Positions 43,412 to 52,523 of a stretch of 64,000 nt of DNA are shown here, piece after piece. The stretch is from an uncultured Paracoccaceae bacterium (GTDB lineage Bacteria; Pseudomonadota; Alphaproteobacteria; Rhodobacterales; Rhodobacteraceae). The notes beneath the pieces were generated by a model. The model had not been told where the DNA came from and did not search any database. It was given only the letters and a program-made list of their open reading frames with translations. How positions within the stretch are numbered: the stretch's first letter is position 1; the number at the start of each line of letters is the position of its first letter. The position numbers and the translations under genes are program-made. The stretch spans positions 310,001-374,000 of the forward strand of contig CANNFU010000001.1 in NCBI GenBank assembly GCA_947503965.1, written 5' to 3'.

Positions 43412-44610
43412 GCGCCGATGGTCCCCTCAAGGGCATGAAGGTCATTGAACTGGCGCATATCATGGCCGGTCCGGCCTGTGGCATGATGCTGGCCGATATG
43501 GGCGCCGACGTGATCAAGGTGGAAAAGCCCGACGGCGACGACAGCCGCCGTTTTTTGCCGCCTGACATCAACGGCGAAAGTGCGGCCTTCATGATGATGA
43601 ACCGCAACAAGCGGGGCATGGCGCTGAACCTCAAGGACCCCGATGCGATCGGCGTCCTGCGCCGGTTGCTCGACAGCGCCGATGTGGTGATCGAAAACTA
43701 CCGCCATGATACCATGGAGCGTTTGGGCCTTGGCTACGAGACGTTGCGCACGTCCAATCCCAGACTGATTTACTGCGCCATATCCGGTTTCGGTCGTACC
43801 GGGCCCTATGCCGAACGCGGCGGCTTCGACCTGATCGCGCAGGGCATGTCTGGCTTGATGTCCATCACTGGCGAAGGGCCGGGCCGCCCTCCGGTCAAGC
43901 CGGGTGCGCCGATTGCGGATATCACGGCCGGATTTCTTGCTGCTTTGGGATGTGTCGCCGCCTATGCACACGCCCAAAAGACCGGCGAAGGCCAGATGGT
44001 CGATACATCCCTGTTCGAGGCGGGAATATCGCTCACCTACTGGCAATCTGCCATCGCGTTCGCGACCGGCACGGCGCCCGGCGCAATGGGTTCGGCCCAT
44101 CCGTTGAATGCGCCCTACCAGTCGTTCCGTACGCGCGACGGCTGGATCAACATCGGTGCAGCAAACCAACGCAACTGGCATCGCCTTCTCGACGTGATCG
44201 ACGCGCCAGAACTCGACAGTGACACACGCTTCGCCACCAATAGCGACCGGATCACCAACCTCGAGGCACTTGTCCCGCTTCTCGAGGACCGCCTGAAAAC
44301 GCGCGACACGCATGATTGGCTGCTACGGATGGAGGCCGCGGGGCTGCCCGCAGGGCCGGTCATGGACATCTGCGAGATGCATCGCGATCCGCAGGCCATA
44401 GCACGGGACATGATTGTTGAAACAGAACACCCCTTGGCTGGTCCGGTAAAGGCCATTGGTCTGCCCATCAAATTCAGTCAAACCCCGGGCGGCGTTACCC
44501 GTCCGGCGCCGACATTGGGCAGGCACGGCCCGGAAATCCTGGCCGAGCACGGATATTCGCAGGACCAAATCGATGCGCTGACAAAAAACGGAACTGTCGT
44601 CATCAACTGA
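43408..44610 (+). CDS. CaiB/BaiF-family (class III) CoA-transferase
   Basis: A 400-residue class III CoA-transferase, which moves CoA between an acyl-CoA donor and a carboxylate through an aspartyl-CoA intermediate. VIELAHIMAGPACGMMLADMGADVIKVEKP is the standard N-terminus, and GAPIADITAG holds the expected catalytic Asp at about 171, aligned with Asp169 of formyl-CoA transferase. It overlaps the crotonase stop (ATGA). Together they suggest activation of an acid to a CoA ester and its conversion. The substrate is unknown; carnitine, itaconate, mesaconate and oxalate types are all open. Confidence 0.92.
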   Translation: MSADGPLKGMKVIELAHIMAGPACGMMLADMGADVIKVEKPDGDDSRRFLPPDINGESAAFMMMNRNKRGMALNLKDPDAIGVLRRLLDSADVVIENYRHDTMERLGLGYETLRTSNPRLIYCAISGFGRTGPYAERGGFDLIAQGMSGLMSITGEGPGRPPVKPGAPIADITAGFLAALGCVAAYAHAQKTGEGQMVDTSLFEAGISLTYWQSAIAFATGTAPGAMGSAHPLNAPYQSFRTRDGWINIGAANQRNWHRLLDVIDAPELDSDTRFATNSDRITNLEALVPLLEDRLKTRDTHDWLLRMEAAGLPAGPVMDICEMHRDPQAIARDMIVETEHPLAGPVKAIGLPIKFSQTPGGVTRPAPTLGRHGPEILAEHGYSQDQIDALTKNGTVVIN

Positions 44611-44739
44611 CTTGTTGCGACATTTCGTTGTCACCCGGTCGTGATGCGTCGCGTGCCACGCAGATGCGAACTGACGAACTGAAAGAAAGGCAGAGTGTTA
44701 TCACCTTTGCTCACAAACAATGGCGCAAGAGGCTGTTTG

Positions 44740-45357
44740 CTAGCGTGCCTCTGGGACGATGCGTTTTGCAATTTCAGCAAGAACCGTCTCAAGATCGGTT
44801 GGCATCTTGTTGTCAGACAACGCGCCATCAATACTGAGGAATGACAGGCCGTGGACAAAGCTCCACAACATGAATGCTTTTTCACGATCTTCTTGCGCGA
44901 TCGTTGTGCGTCCATGGCATTTGGCAACTTCCATCTGCACGAATTCGAACTTTGAATCACCCAAAGCATGCAAATTTTCGTCTTCTTCGCCATCACCCGA
45001 CCACGTGAACATCAATCGAAACACACCGGGCTCGGTCGTCGCGAACCGGACGTAAACGCGACCAAGGGCGATGATCCGTGCCCGGCTTCCATCGGGATGT
45101 GGCGCGACTTCTGCAAGCATCTGTTCGGATTGGCGCACCATGCCGTCCACGGCGACCTCACGCAGCATTTCTGCCTTATCTTTGAAATGCTTATAGGGTG
45201 CGGCCGTCGATACGCCTGCACGCCGACACGCCTCTGATACAGAAAAATTGTCGGGCCCGCGTTCTTCGACCAATGCCCGCGTCGCGTCGATCAGCTGCGA
45301 TCGCAAATCGCCGTGGTGATACCGCTTGCGTGTTGTCTGTTCTTTTACGTTTTTCAT
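44740..45357 (-). CDS. TetR-family regulator of RND efflux pump
   Basis: A 205-residue TetR repressor. The helix-turn-helix is YHHGDLRSQLIDATRALVEERGPDNFSVSEACRRAGVSTAAPYKHFKDKAEM (about 12-62); the rest is a helical ligand-binding domain with LFTWSGDG-like and SFVHGLSFLSIDG segments. It is divergent from the RND adaptor gene, and a TCTAACATATGTTAGA palindrome lies between. The start at 45357 is chosen because the longer frame crosses the operator. It likely represses the pump until a toxic ligand binds. Confidence 0.93.
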   Translation of the reverse strand: MKNVKEQTTRKRYHHGDLRSQLIDATRALVEERGPDNFSVSEACRRAGVSTAAPYKHFKDKAEMLREVAVDGMVRQSEQMLAEVAPHPDGSRARIIALGRVYVRFATTEPGVFRLMFTWSGDGEEDENLHALGDSKFEFVQMEVAKCHGRTTIAQEDREKAFMLWSFVHGLSFLSIDGALSDNKMPTDLETVLAEIAKRIVPEAR

Positions 45358-45403
45358 GATCCAGTCTTTTTCAGAGAACGTAATACTTGTCAAAGTAAGA
45401 GTT

Positions 45404-45419
45404 TCTAACATATGTTAGA
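45404..45419. promoter_or_regulatory. TetR operator upstream of RND pump
   Basis: TCTAACATATGTTAGA is a 16-bp perfect palindrome, followed a few bases later by another copy of the half-site (TCTCTAACAT, from 45421). It lies 28 bases before the adaptor start and 47 bases before the TetR start, so the repressor would control both. Confidence 0.75.
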
Positions 45420-45446
45420 GTCTCTAACATTGCGAGAGGTGATCCA

Positions 45447-46574
45447 ATGCAAGACAAGTCAAAACCCAGTGTTGCGAAACGCGGCCTTACAATCATCGGT
45501 ACTGTCATTGTCATTGCAGGTGCGGGCGCTGCTGTCAGCGGTGGTGCTGCCATACTGACGGATCGCGCGGCCCAGGCCCCATCACCAAATGCGGCAGATA
45601 TTACGCCCGTTTCTGTGCGGGCGCTGACGTATGAGGATCACTATACCGTCACCCGGCGTTTTTTGGGACAGGTCGAGTCGAATGCTGACGTGACGCTGTC
45701 CTTCGAACTTGGTGGCAGGCTTGCCGCATTGCCGGTGGAGGAAGGTGCCGCCATCGAAAAGGGTGATGTCGTGGCACAACTTGATACCGCGCTGTTAGAG
45801 GCCGAAGTGATCCGTCTGAATGCGTCGCGCGATGCGACGTTGGCGCAACTTGGCTTTGCGGAAACCCGTCTGCGCCGCGCGACAGAGCTTTTGGGCGACG
45901 GGTTTTCCAGCCAGGAAACACTGGATCAGGCGCAAGCGACCCACGATGAGCTGAAGGCGCGCATCGCAGAGATTGATGCCGCCCTGCAAACCGTTCAGAT
46001 CAACATTGATAAATCAATCATCCGCGCACCGTTGGCTGGCCGCATCGGCACGCTGGCCGTTGAAGCCGAAGAAACCTTGGGTGCGGGACAGCATGTGTTG
46101 TCGCTGATTGAAACGACAGACCCTGTCATCCGTGTCGGTGTGCCGCTGGATCTGTCGCCAGAGATGCTGCAACGCGCAACGATCGAGATCGAGGGCGCGC
46201 CGCATCAGGCCGAATTGAAGCAATTGCGCCCTGATATCGATCCTGTCACGCGCACACGCACCGCACTGTTCCGCATCTTGGCGGATACAGCCCCTACCTT
46301 TGGTCAAACGGCAACCTTGCTGATCGACGCCCCGGTTCAGGCCCGCGGCGCGTGGGTGCCTATGGATGCCCTGCAAGAGGGGTCGGGCAGCATCTGGACA
46401 GTGCTGGTTGTGGATGAAGGCATTGTGCGCACCGCCGACGTTGAACTTTTGCACGTGCAAAGGGATGGGGCCTATGTGCGGGGCACATTTACTGATGGCG
46501 CACAACTGATCCGGACCGGGGCGCATCGGGTCGTCCCCGGTCAGCAGGTCGCCGTTCTGAAGGCGGAAGGTTGA
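45447..46574 (+). CDS. RND efflux periplasmic adaptor (membrane fusion protein)
   Basis: A 375-residue HlyD/AcrA-type adaptor that links the inner-membrane pump to an outer-membrane channel. The N-terminal anchor helix is at about 12-38. Lipoyl-like halves are seen as LGQVESNADVTLSFELGGRLAALPVEEGAAIEKGDVVAQLD and IIRAPLAGRIGTLAVEAEETLGAGQHVLSL, flanking a helical hairpin (about 110-185). A GAGAGGTGA site precedes the start. The permease gene starts four bases after its stop. Confidence 0.93.
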   Translation: MQDKSKPSVAKRGLTIIGTVIVIAGAGAAVSGGAAILTDRAAQAPSPNAADITPVSVRALTYEDHYTVTRRFLGQVESNADVTLSFELGGRLAALPVEEGAAIEKGDVVAQLDTALLEAEVIRLNASRDATLAQLGFAETRLRRATELLGDGFSSQETLDQAQATHDELKARIAEIDAALQTVQINIDKSIIRAPLAGRIGTLAVEAEETLGAGQHVLSLIETTDPVIRVGVPLDLSPEMLQRATIEIEGAPHQAELKQLRPDIDPVTRTRTALFRILADTAPTFGQTATLLIDAPVQARGAWVPMDALQEGSGSIWTVLVVDEGIVRTADVELLHVQRDGAYVRGTFTDGAQLIRTGAHRVVPGQQVAVLKAEG

Positions 46575-46578
46575 TCCG

Positions 46579-49500
46579 ATGCGCACCCTGACCTTCCGCC
46601 AGCCGCGCCTTGTCGCATTGATCCTGCTGGTTCTGATTTCTGCAGGCTTGTCGTCTTTCCTGTCCCTTGGGCGGCAGGAAGACCCCACAATTACCAATCT
46701 GTTTGCGACGGTCACCACACAATTCCCGGGCGCTGACCCGGCCCGCCTTGAAACCCTTGTCACGGCTGAGATCGAAGAAGAACTGCGCACCATTCCAGAG
46801 GTTGACGTCATCACCTCCGTCTCTCGCTCTGGTGTTTCGGTTGTGTCGGTCGAACTATTGCAGACATTGGATGCCGCCACGATCGAGCAGGTCTGGTCAG
46901 AGGCACGCGATGCGGTAGAGGCCGCACGCAGCACATTCCCCGCAGGTGTGCAGGCGCCCGATTTCAATGCCGAAGGTATCTCGGCCTACTCTGCCGTTAT
47001 TGCGGTCACCGCGGGCCATGACGACGTGCCAATGACAATCGTACAGGCCCATGCCGATGCCCTTGCGGACCGTCTGCGGTCAATCCCTTCGACACGTGCT
47101 GTCGATCTGTTTGGCGAACCCGAAGATGAGGTGCTTGTAACTGTTGATGCACAAGCTGCCGCAGCACTTGGTCTGACGGCACGGGATATATCGCAGCTGA
47201 TCACTGCCGCTGATGGCAAGGTGCAGGCGGGGCGATTGCAAAGCAGTGATGTGGACCTGACAATCAATATCTCTGGCGCGATTGAGGCGCTTGATCGGCT
47301 GGGCGATGTCGTTTTGCGCCAGAATGCGGATGGCGCGACTGTCACATTGGCAGATATCGCCGCTATCACGCGCGGCATGCGCGTTCCAGCAACCGAACTG
47401 GCCCTTGCGAACGGGCGACCGGCGGTTCTGGTTGGTGTTCTGGCGCAGGACGGCGTGCAGATCGACCGCTGGATGTCGTTCGTACGTGAAGAGCTGGCCA
47501 CAGGTGCGGACCGGATCCCTGTCGGCCTGTCCGAAGCGCTGATGTTTGACCAAAGCACCTACACCGCTGATCGTCTGGCAGAGGTCGGAACAAACATGGC
47601 CATCGGTGTCAGCCTAGTGGTCGCGGTGTTGTTCATCACGCTGGGCGCACGCGCCGCGGCGATCGTTGCCTTGGTTCTGCCCGTGGTGTCGCTTGCGACA
47701 TTGGCCAGCATGAATTTCATTGGTTTGCCGATCCATCAGATGTCGGTCACTGGCCTGATCGTGGCCTTGGGCTTGCTGGTGGATGCCGCCATCGTGATGG
47801 TCGATGAGGTCCGGCAAAGGCTGGCAAAGGGGATGCCGCGCGCCGCCGCTGTGGGCGACGCCACGGCCCGGCTTGCGGCACCTCTGCTCGCATCGACGGT
47901 CACGACAGCTTTGTCCTTTACGCCTATGATCCTGCTTCCCGGTCCTGCGGGTGATTTTGTCGGCTCCATCGCAATTGCGGTGGTTTTGATGCTGGTCTGG
48001 TCACTGTTCATCGCGCTGACCGTGACACCGGCCCTGGCCGGATGGTTCCTGAAAAGCGGCACAGCCGGCGGGATCCAGCTGCCGCGACTTGGGCGCGGAT
48101 TCCGCGCATTGATCGGCCTGTCGGTACGCAACCCGGTAAAGTCCATTGCCATCTCACTGATCCTGCCTGTCTTGGGCTTTGCCGCCTTTCCAACGCTGAC
48201 GGCGCAATTCTTCCCCGGTGTCGAACGTGATCAATTCTATATTGAGATTGATATGCCGCCGGGCACGGCCATTTCCGAAACAGCCCGCATCGCGACCGAG
48301 ATCGACGCCATTCTTGCAAGCAATGCAGGCATCGATCGGGTCTACTGGTCTATTGGCCAGTCTGGCCCTGCGTTCTACTACAACATTACCGGTGGACGGT
48401 CGGCCGAGCCTGCCTACGCTCAGGCGATGATCAAAACGAACACCGCCGAAGATGCGGCGCGGCTTGTCCCCGAACTTCAGGCATCGCTTGATCAGTCCTA
48501 TCCGCAGGCGCGGATCATCGTGCGCGATCTGGTGCAAGGCCCGCCTGTCGCCGCCCCGATTGAGGTGCGGCTTGTTGGTCCTGATCTGCAAGTTCTGCGT
48601 GACCTTGGCAATGAAGCGCGTGCCGTCCTGGCTGATTTACCATTGGTGACGCAAGTCCGGGCCGGTGTGGTCAGCGGTGCACCGCAATTACGCTATCAGA
48701 TTGACGAAAGCGCCGTGCGACTGCTTGGGCTAAACCTGACAGATGTTGCGGCCCAGCTTGAGGCGGGCCTTGTCGGGGTCACTGGCGGCAGCCTTGTCGA
48801 GGGAACTGATCAACTGCCTGTCCGCGTCCGTTTTGGTGACGACCTGCGCAGCGATCTTGAAGGCATCAATGATCTACCGATACTGATCCCGAACGCGGCG
48901 AGCATATCTGGTGCGGGCGTCTTGCCGGTTGTCCCGCTCTCGGAGCTTGCGAAACCCCTGCTGGAACCGGCAGAAAGTGTGATCACCCGGCGCAATGGTG
49001 AACGGATCAACACCGTCCAGGCCTTTATCGTCCCTGGTGTCTTACCCGAAGAGGCGCTGCAAACAGCACTCGCCGCGCTGGATGCGCGCGGGTTTGATGT
49101 GCCGCTTGGCTACCGGATTGAACTGGGCGGTGACAGCGACGCACGATCTGACACGGTAGGCAACCTGCTCGCCTCGGTCGGTTTGATCGTGACGCTGACG
49201 ATTGCGACAATCGTACTGACCTTCAATTCATTCCGGCTGACGGCGATTGCATTGGTGGTTTGTGTTCTGTCGGCAGGCTTGTCGATGTTGTCGCTGGCAG
49301 TCATGCAATATCCGTTCGGGATCAATGCAATCATCGGCGTGATCGGGTCCATCGGCGTGTCAATCAACGCAGCCATCATTATTCTGACCGGCCTCAAGGA
49401 CAATCCAGACGCGGCTGCGGGCAATACTGCGGCCATTGCAGATGTCGTGACCTCATCAGGCAGGCATATCACGTCGACAACGATCACCACCTTCGGTGGT

Positions 49501-49710
49501 TTTCTTCCGCTGATCCTGGCCGGAGGAGGCTTTTGGCCGCCCTTTGCCGTTGCCATTGCCGGTGGCGTGATGCTCTCGGCCGCTGTTTCGTTCTTCTTTA
49601 CGCCTGCGGCCTTTACGCTGATCTATCGCAAAAAACGTGAAGCCCTGGTTCTGTCGCAGCAAGACGCTGTACCCGACAACAAGCCCGAAAATCTGGTCGC
49701 CGCGGAATAA
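46579..49710 (+). CDS. RND efflux transporter permease
   Basis: A 1043-residue proton-driven inner-membrane pump of the AcrB/MexB-like group, normal in length. It has 12 hydrophobic segments in two blocks, with two large periplasmic loops. Family motifs include GRQEDPTITNLFATVTTQFPGADP near the N-terminus, GLIVALGLLVDAAIVMVDEVRQRLAKGM in the fourth-helix region (Asp pair for proton relay), and SIGVSINAAIIILTG late. No outer-membrane channel gene follows, so a TolC-like protein must be encoded elsewhere. Substrate unknown. Confidence 0.95.
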   Translation: MRTLTFRQPRLVALILLVLISAGLSSFLSLGRQEDPTITNLFATVTTQFPGADPARLETLVTAEIEEELRTIPEVDVITSVSRSGVSVVSVELLQTLDAATIEQVWSEARDAVEAARSTFPAGVQAPDFNAEGISAYSAVIAVTAGHDDVPMTIVQAHADALADRLRSIPSTRAVDLFGEPEDEVLVTVDAQAAAALGLTARDISQLITAADGKVQAGRLQSSDVDLTINISGAIEALDRLGDVVLRQNADGATVTLADIAAITRGMRVPATELALANGRPAVLVGVLAQDGVQIDRWMSFVREELATGADRIPVGLSEALMFDQSTYTADRLAEVGTNMAIGVSLVVAVLFITLGARAAAIVALVLPVVSLATLASMNFIGLPIHQMSVTGLIVALGLLVDAAIVMVDEVRQRLAKGMPRAAAVGDATARLAAPLLASTVTTALSFTPMILLPGPAGDFVGSIAIAVVLMLVWSLFIALTVTPALAGWFLKSGTAGGIQLPRLGRGFRALIGLSVRNPVKSIAISLILPVLGFAAFPTLTAQFFPGVERDQFYIEIDMPPGTAISETARIATEIDAILASNAGIDRVYWSIGQSGPAFYYNITGGRSAEPAYAQAMIKTNTAEDAARLVPELQASLDQSYPQARIIVRDLVQGPPVAAPIEVRLVGPDLQVLRDLGNEARAVLADLPLVTQVRAGVVSGAPQLRYQIDESAVRLLGLNLTDVAAQLEAGLVGVTGGSLVEGTDQLPVRVRFGDDLRSDLEGINDLPILIPNAASISGAGVLPVVPLSELAKPLLEPAESVITRRNGERINTVQAFIVPGVLPEEALQTALAALDARGFDVPLGYRIELGGDSDARSDTVGNLLASVGLIVTLTIATIVLTFNSFRLTAIALVVCVLSAGLSMLSLAVMQYPFGINAIIGVIGSIGVSINAAIIILTGLKDNPDAAAGNTAAIADVVTSSGRHITSTTITTFGGFLPLILAGGGFWPPFAVAIAGGVMLSAAVSFFFTPAAFTLIYRKKREALVLSQQDAVPDNKPENLVAAE

Positions 49711-49717
49711 TTGCAAA

Positions 49718-49741
49718 AGGCTGCGAGGCGCGGTGCAGCCT
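49718..49741 (-). terminator. Terminator overlapping the end of the LacI-type gene
   Basis: AGGCTGC and GCAGCCT pair perfectly around a 10-base loop; on the minus strand the stem is followed by TTTT. It lies between the convergent RND permease and LacI genes and may work for both. Confidence 0.55.
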
Positions 49742-50756
49742 ACCCTGTGCCCGTCCGCAAGGTTGACGCGCGAACCTTCAGCGTAAAACCAAGATCAATG
49801 TTGCGGACTTCCGGTTTGGGGTGTCCCGCGTTCCGGTCTATGATATACTGTGCTGCGCGTTCTCCGATCTCCACCCGTGGCGTGTAGACCGAAGTGATCG
49901 CAGGGTTCATTTGCGACGTCGTCCCAAGGTCGTTGAACCCACAGATCCCGAAAGCCTCTGGAACTGCCAGATTGCGGCGCTGACATTCAAGTGCAATGCC
50001 GACGGCAACGTCATCATTATTGCAGAACACGCCGTCGCAATCGGGCACCTTGTCCAGAAGCCCCGCAAGAAGGTGACGCCCGATCTCAACGCTGGATTTC
50101 TGTGGCGTCGTTATGAAAAGCGATGCGTCGTAAAGTTGATGCTTTCGCATGACCGCCTCGTAGCCAGCCATACGCTGCTGTGTTCGGGGGTCCATTCTTG
50201 TCCCGACAAAGGCAATGCGGCGATACCCCTGCGCGACCATATGCTCGACCGAGGTGGCGGCCGCGTCAAAGTTCGAGAAGCCAACAATAACGTCAACAGG
50301 ATCATCGGTGATATCCATGATCTGTACGACCGGGCAGTCGACATCTTTTAGCATCTTGCGGGATGCTGCGGTCTGATCCACGCCAGCGATGATGACGCCC
50401 GCAGGGCTGAGTGAAACAAATTTCCGGATCATACCCTCTTCGGCGATAGGGTTATATCCGGTGTTGGCGATCTGGATCGAATATCCGGTTTTCTCAAGGA
50501 CGGCATTGGTGCCTGAAAGAACGTCAGAGAACACATTGTTGGAAAACGAGGGCACCAGAACGGCAATGATGGATGATCTGTTCGAGGCAAGTGACGCGGC
50601 CGCGGGATTCGGCACATAGCCAAGCTTGTCAATCGCCTTGGAGATTCGGTCGCGCAGAGCCTTGGACACCTTTTCAGGTTCGCGCAATGCACGTGATACT
50701 GTGATTGCGCTAACGCCTGCTTCGCGTCCCACATCTATGAGCGTTGGTCTTTTCAT
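49740..50756 (-). CDS. LacI-family regulator of gluconate operon (GntR-like)
   Basis: A 338-residue LacI-type repressor. The DNA-binding domain begins LIDVGREAGVSAITVSRALREPEKVS, and the hinge helix is NPAAASLAS. The sugar-binding domain shows IIAVLVPSFSNNVFSDVLSG and GVFCNNDDVAVGIALECQRR. It matches gluconate-type repressors in pattern and lies divergent from gluconokinase. The start at 50756 begins the helix-turn-helix; the longer frame upstream crosses the control region. It probably binds the 20-bp palindrome beside gntK and is released by gluconate or its phosphate. Confidence 0.92.
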   Translation of the reverse strand: MKRPTLIDVGREAGVSAITVSRALREPEKVSKALRDRISKAIDKLGYVPNPAAASLASNRSSIIAVLVPSFSNNVFSDVLSGTNAVLEKTGYSIQIANTGYNPIAEEGMIRKFVSLSPAGVIIAGVDQTAASRKMLKDVDCPVVQIMDITDDPVDVIVGFSNFDAAATSVEHMVAQGYRRIAFVGTRMDPRTQQRMAGYEAVMRKHQLYDASLFITTPQKSSVEIGRHLLAGLLDKVPDCDGVFCNNDDVAVGIALECQRRNLAVPEAFGICGFNDLGTTSQMNPAITSVYTPRVEIGERAAQYIIDRNAGHPKPEVRNIDLGFTLKVRASTLRTGTG

Positions 50757-50824
50757 AGAGTAAATCGTTATAATTACATGGCATCTCATGCAAGAGAATG
50801 CTGATGTCCCAAAACATGATTGAC

Positions 50825-50844
50825 AAATGATTGCGCAATCATTT
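50825..50844. promoter_or_regulatory. LacI-type operator of the gluconate operon
   Basis: AAATGATTGCGCAATCATTT is perfectly symmetric over 20 bases, with the central GC step common in LacI-family operators. It is 26 bases upstream of the gntK start and in the gap between the divergent regulator and operon. Confidence 0.83.
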
Positions 50845-50870
50845 AGCAATTTCGCTCAGGGAGGAAGTAC

Positions 50871-51455
50871 GTGCCAGAGCAAAGCGAACATATCGCGATC
50901 GTGGTCATGGGGGTATGCGGCGTCGGGAAAAGCTCGGTGGCGCAGACGCTCGCGGACGGGCTCGGGGCGCAGTACATCGAGGCGGACGACTTTCACACGG
51001 CCGAAAACAGAAGCGCCATGGCGCGGGGTATCCCGCTTTCGGACGAGATGCGCTATCCATGGCTGGCTCGGCTGGCCAGAGCTGCGGAAACAGCGCGCGG
51101 GCAAGGCAGTGTGGTCATGGCATGTTCTGCCTTGAAGCGGGCCTATCGTGATGTATTGCGCACCGATATCGGACGCGTTCAGATTATCTTTCTCAAAGGG
51201 GACCGCGACCTGATCGCCCGGCGCCTGAGGGACCGTAAGGATCACTTTGTCACCGCTTCGCTGCTGGACAGCCAGCTCGCCATACTTGAGCCCCCGGACC
51301 CGGACGAACATGCGCTTGTCGTGGACGTCGCCGGGTCGAAGGACGAGGTGCGCCGGATCGTGGCCGATAAGCTCCACGAACGATTGTTCCGGAACGACAC
51401 GAAAATCAATCCAAGCATTGACAATGAGGAGAAATTCAATGTTGACCAATCTTAA
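50871..51455 (+). CDS. gntK: Gluconokinase
   Basis: A 194-residue GntK-type kinase: gluconate + ATP gives 6-phosphogluconate for the Entner-Doudoroff or pentose phosphate routes. P-loop GVCGVGKSS is at 14-22. EADDFH and ARGIPLSDEMRYPWLARL are the substrate-side segments, ACSALKRAYRDVLR is strongly characteristic, and FVTASLLDSQLAILEPP follows. The GTG start is supported by AGGGAGGAAG. Its 3' end overlaps the dctP gene by 17 bases, indicating one operon with a TRAP transporter. Confidence 0.95.
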   Translation: MPEQSEHIAIVVMGVCGVGKSSVAQTLADGLGAQYIEADDFHTAENRSAMARGIPLSDEMRYPWLARLARAAETARGQGSVVMACSALKRAYRDVLRTDIGRVQIIFLKGDRDLIARRLRDRKDHFVTASLLDSQLAILEPPDPDEHALVVDVAGSKDEVRRIVADKLHERLFRNDTKINPSIDNEEKFNVDQS

Positions 51456-52464
51456 GACGCTTGCTGCTGCAACCGCTGTAACATTCGGGCTGACCGTCGC
51501 CGCGACGGCCCAGGACTATGCGCTACGCTTTCAGTCCTCAGATCCTGCGGGGAACCCGAATTTCGAATTGAAGGTCGAATGGGCGGAAAGCGTCGAGGAA
51601 CTCACCGGCGGTCGTGTGTCGATCGAAATGCTTCCGGTCAATTCGATTGTCCAGCACACTGAAACACAGGATGCCGTCGCTGCCGGTATCATCGACGGCC
51701 ATATCACCGATACTTCGTACTTCACCGGCAAGGATGCTGCCTTTGGCCTGATCGCCAACCCGGTCGGCGCGTGGTCCTCGCCCTATGAAATGTTCGCTTT
51801 CCTCGAATATGGCGGCGGGAATGAGTTGATGCGCGAACTTCTTGCCCCTTACGGACTGCACTTTATCGGGGCGACCACACCGGGTCTGGAAGCGTTTATT
51901 TCAAAAGTGCCCTTGAACGGGGTCAACGATCTGGCCGGTCTGAAAATGCGCGCACCCGAAGGTCTGGTGCAGCAGGTTTTTGCAGCGGCGGGCGCCGCAC
52001 CGGTCAACCTGCCGGGATCGGAAGTCTTCACCTCCTTGGACAAGGGCGTGATCGACGCAGCCGACTACACCGTCTTTTCGACCAACCATTCGCAAGGCAT
52101 GCACGATGTTGCAGCGCATCCGGTCTATCCGGGGTTTCATTCGATGCCGCTGGTCGAGGTGTCGATCAACAAGGCGACATGGGACGGGATGCCCGCCGAC
52201 ATTCAGGCAATCCTGGAGATGTCCGTCCGCGACTTCGCACATAACATGGTAGGGCAGCTTGCGGCGCGCGACACACTTGCCGTGGCCGAGGCCAATGCCA
52301 ACCCAGACATCACCGTTCACAACTGGTCCGCGGCCGAGCGGGCAAGGTTCCGGTCCATCGCACAGGGCGAGTGGAGCAAGGTCGCCAGCCAATCCAGCAA
52401 CGCACAGAACGTCTATGATGTTCTGACGGGCTATCTGCTCGAACAAGGCATGATCTCTGAATAA
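51439..52464 (+). CDS. dctP: TRAP transporter substrate-binding protein (DctP type), system 3
   Basis: A 341-residue periplasmic protein. Signal peptide MLTNLKTLAAATAVTFGLTVAATA-Q leads to DYALRFQSSDPAGNPNF. A later GVNDLAGLKMRAPEGLVQQVFAAAGAAPVNLPGSEVFTSLDKGVIDAADYTVF stretch holds the DctP binding-site signature, including an Arg in LKMRAP. The start at 51439, inside the gntK 3' end, begins the signal peptide and follows an AATGAGGAGA site. Because it is encoded with gluconokinase, gluconate or a similar sugar acid is the likely ligand. Confidence 0.94.
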   Translation: MLTNLKTLAAATAVTFGLTVAATAQDYALRFQSSDPAGNPNFELKVEWAESVEELTGGRVSIEMLPVNSIVQHTETQDAVAAGIIDGHITDTSYFTGKDAAFGLIANPVGAWSSPYEMFAFLEYGGGNELMRELLAPYGLHFIGATTPGLEAFISKVPLNGVNDLAGLKMRAPEGLVQQVFAAAGAAPVNLPGSEVFTSLDKGVIDAADYTVFSTNHSQGMHDVAAHPVYPGFHSMPLVEVSINKATWDGMPADIQAILEMSVRDFAHNMVGQLAARDTLAVAEANANPDITVHNWSAAERARFRSIAQGEWSKVASQSSNAQNVYDVLTGYLLEQGMISE

Positions 52465-52474
52465 CGCAATACAT

Positions 52475-52503
52475 CGCCCTGCCGCGTGTTCTGCGGCAGG
52501 GCG
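52475..52503 (+). terminator. Hairpin between dctP and dctQ, TRAP system 3
   Basis: CGCCCTGCCGC pairs with GCGGCAGGGCG without mismatch (11 bp, 7-base loop) just after the dctP stop and 20 bases before dctQ. No T-run follows, so it is more likely to protect the dctP message end or slow transcription than to terminate fully. Confidence 0.7.
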
Positions 52504-52523
52504 AATTCAAGACAGGGGCAGCC

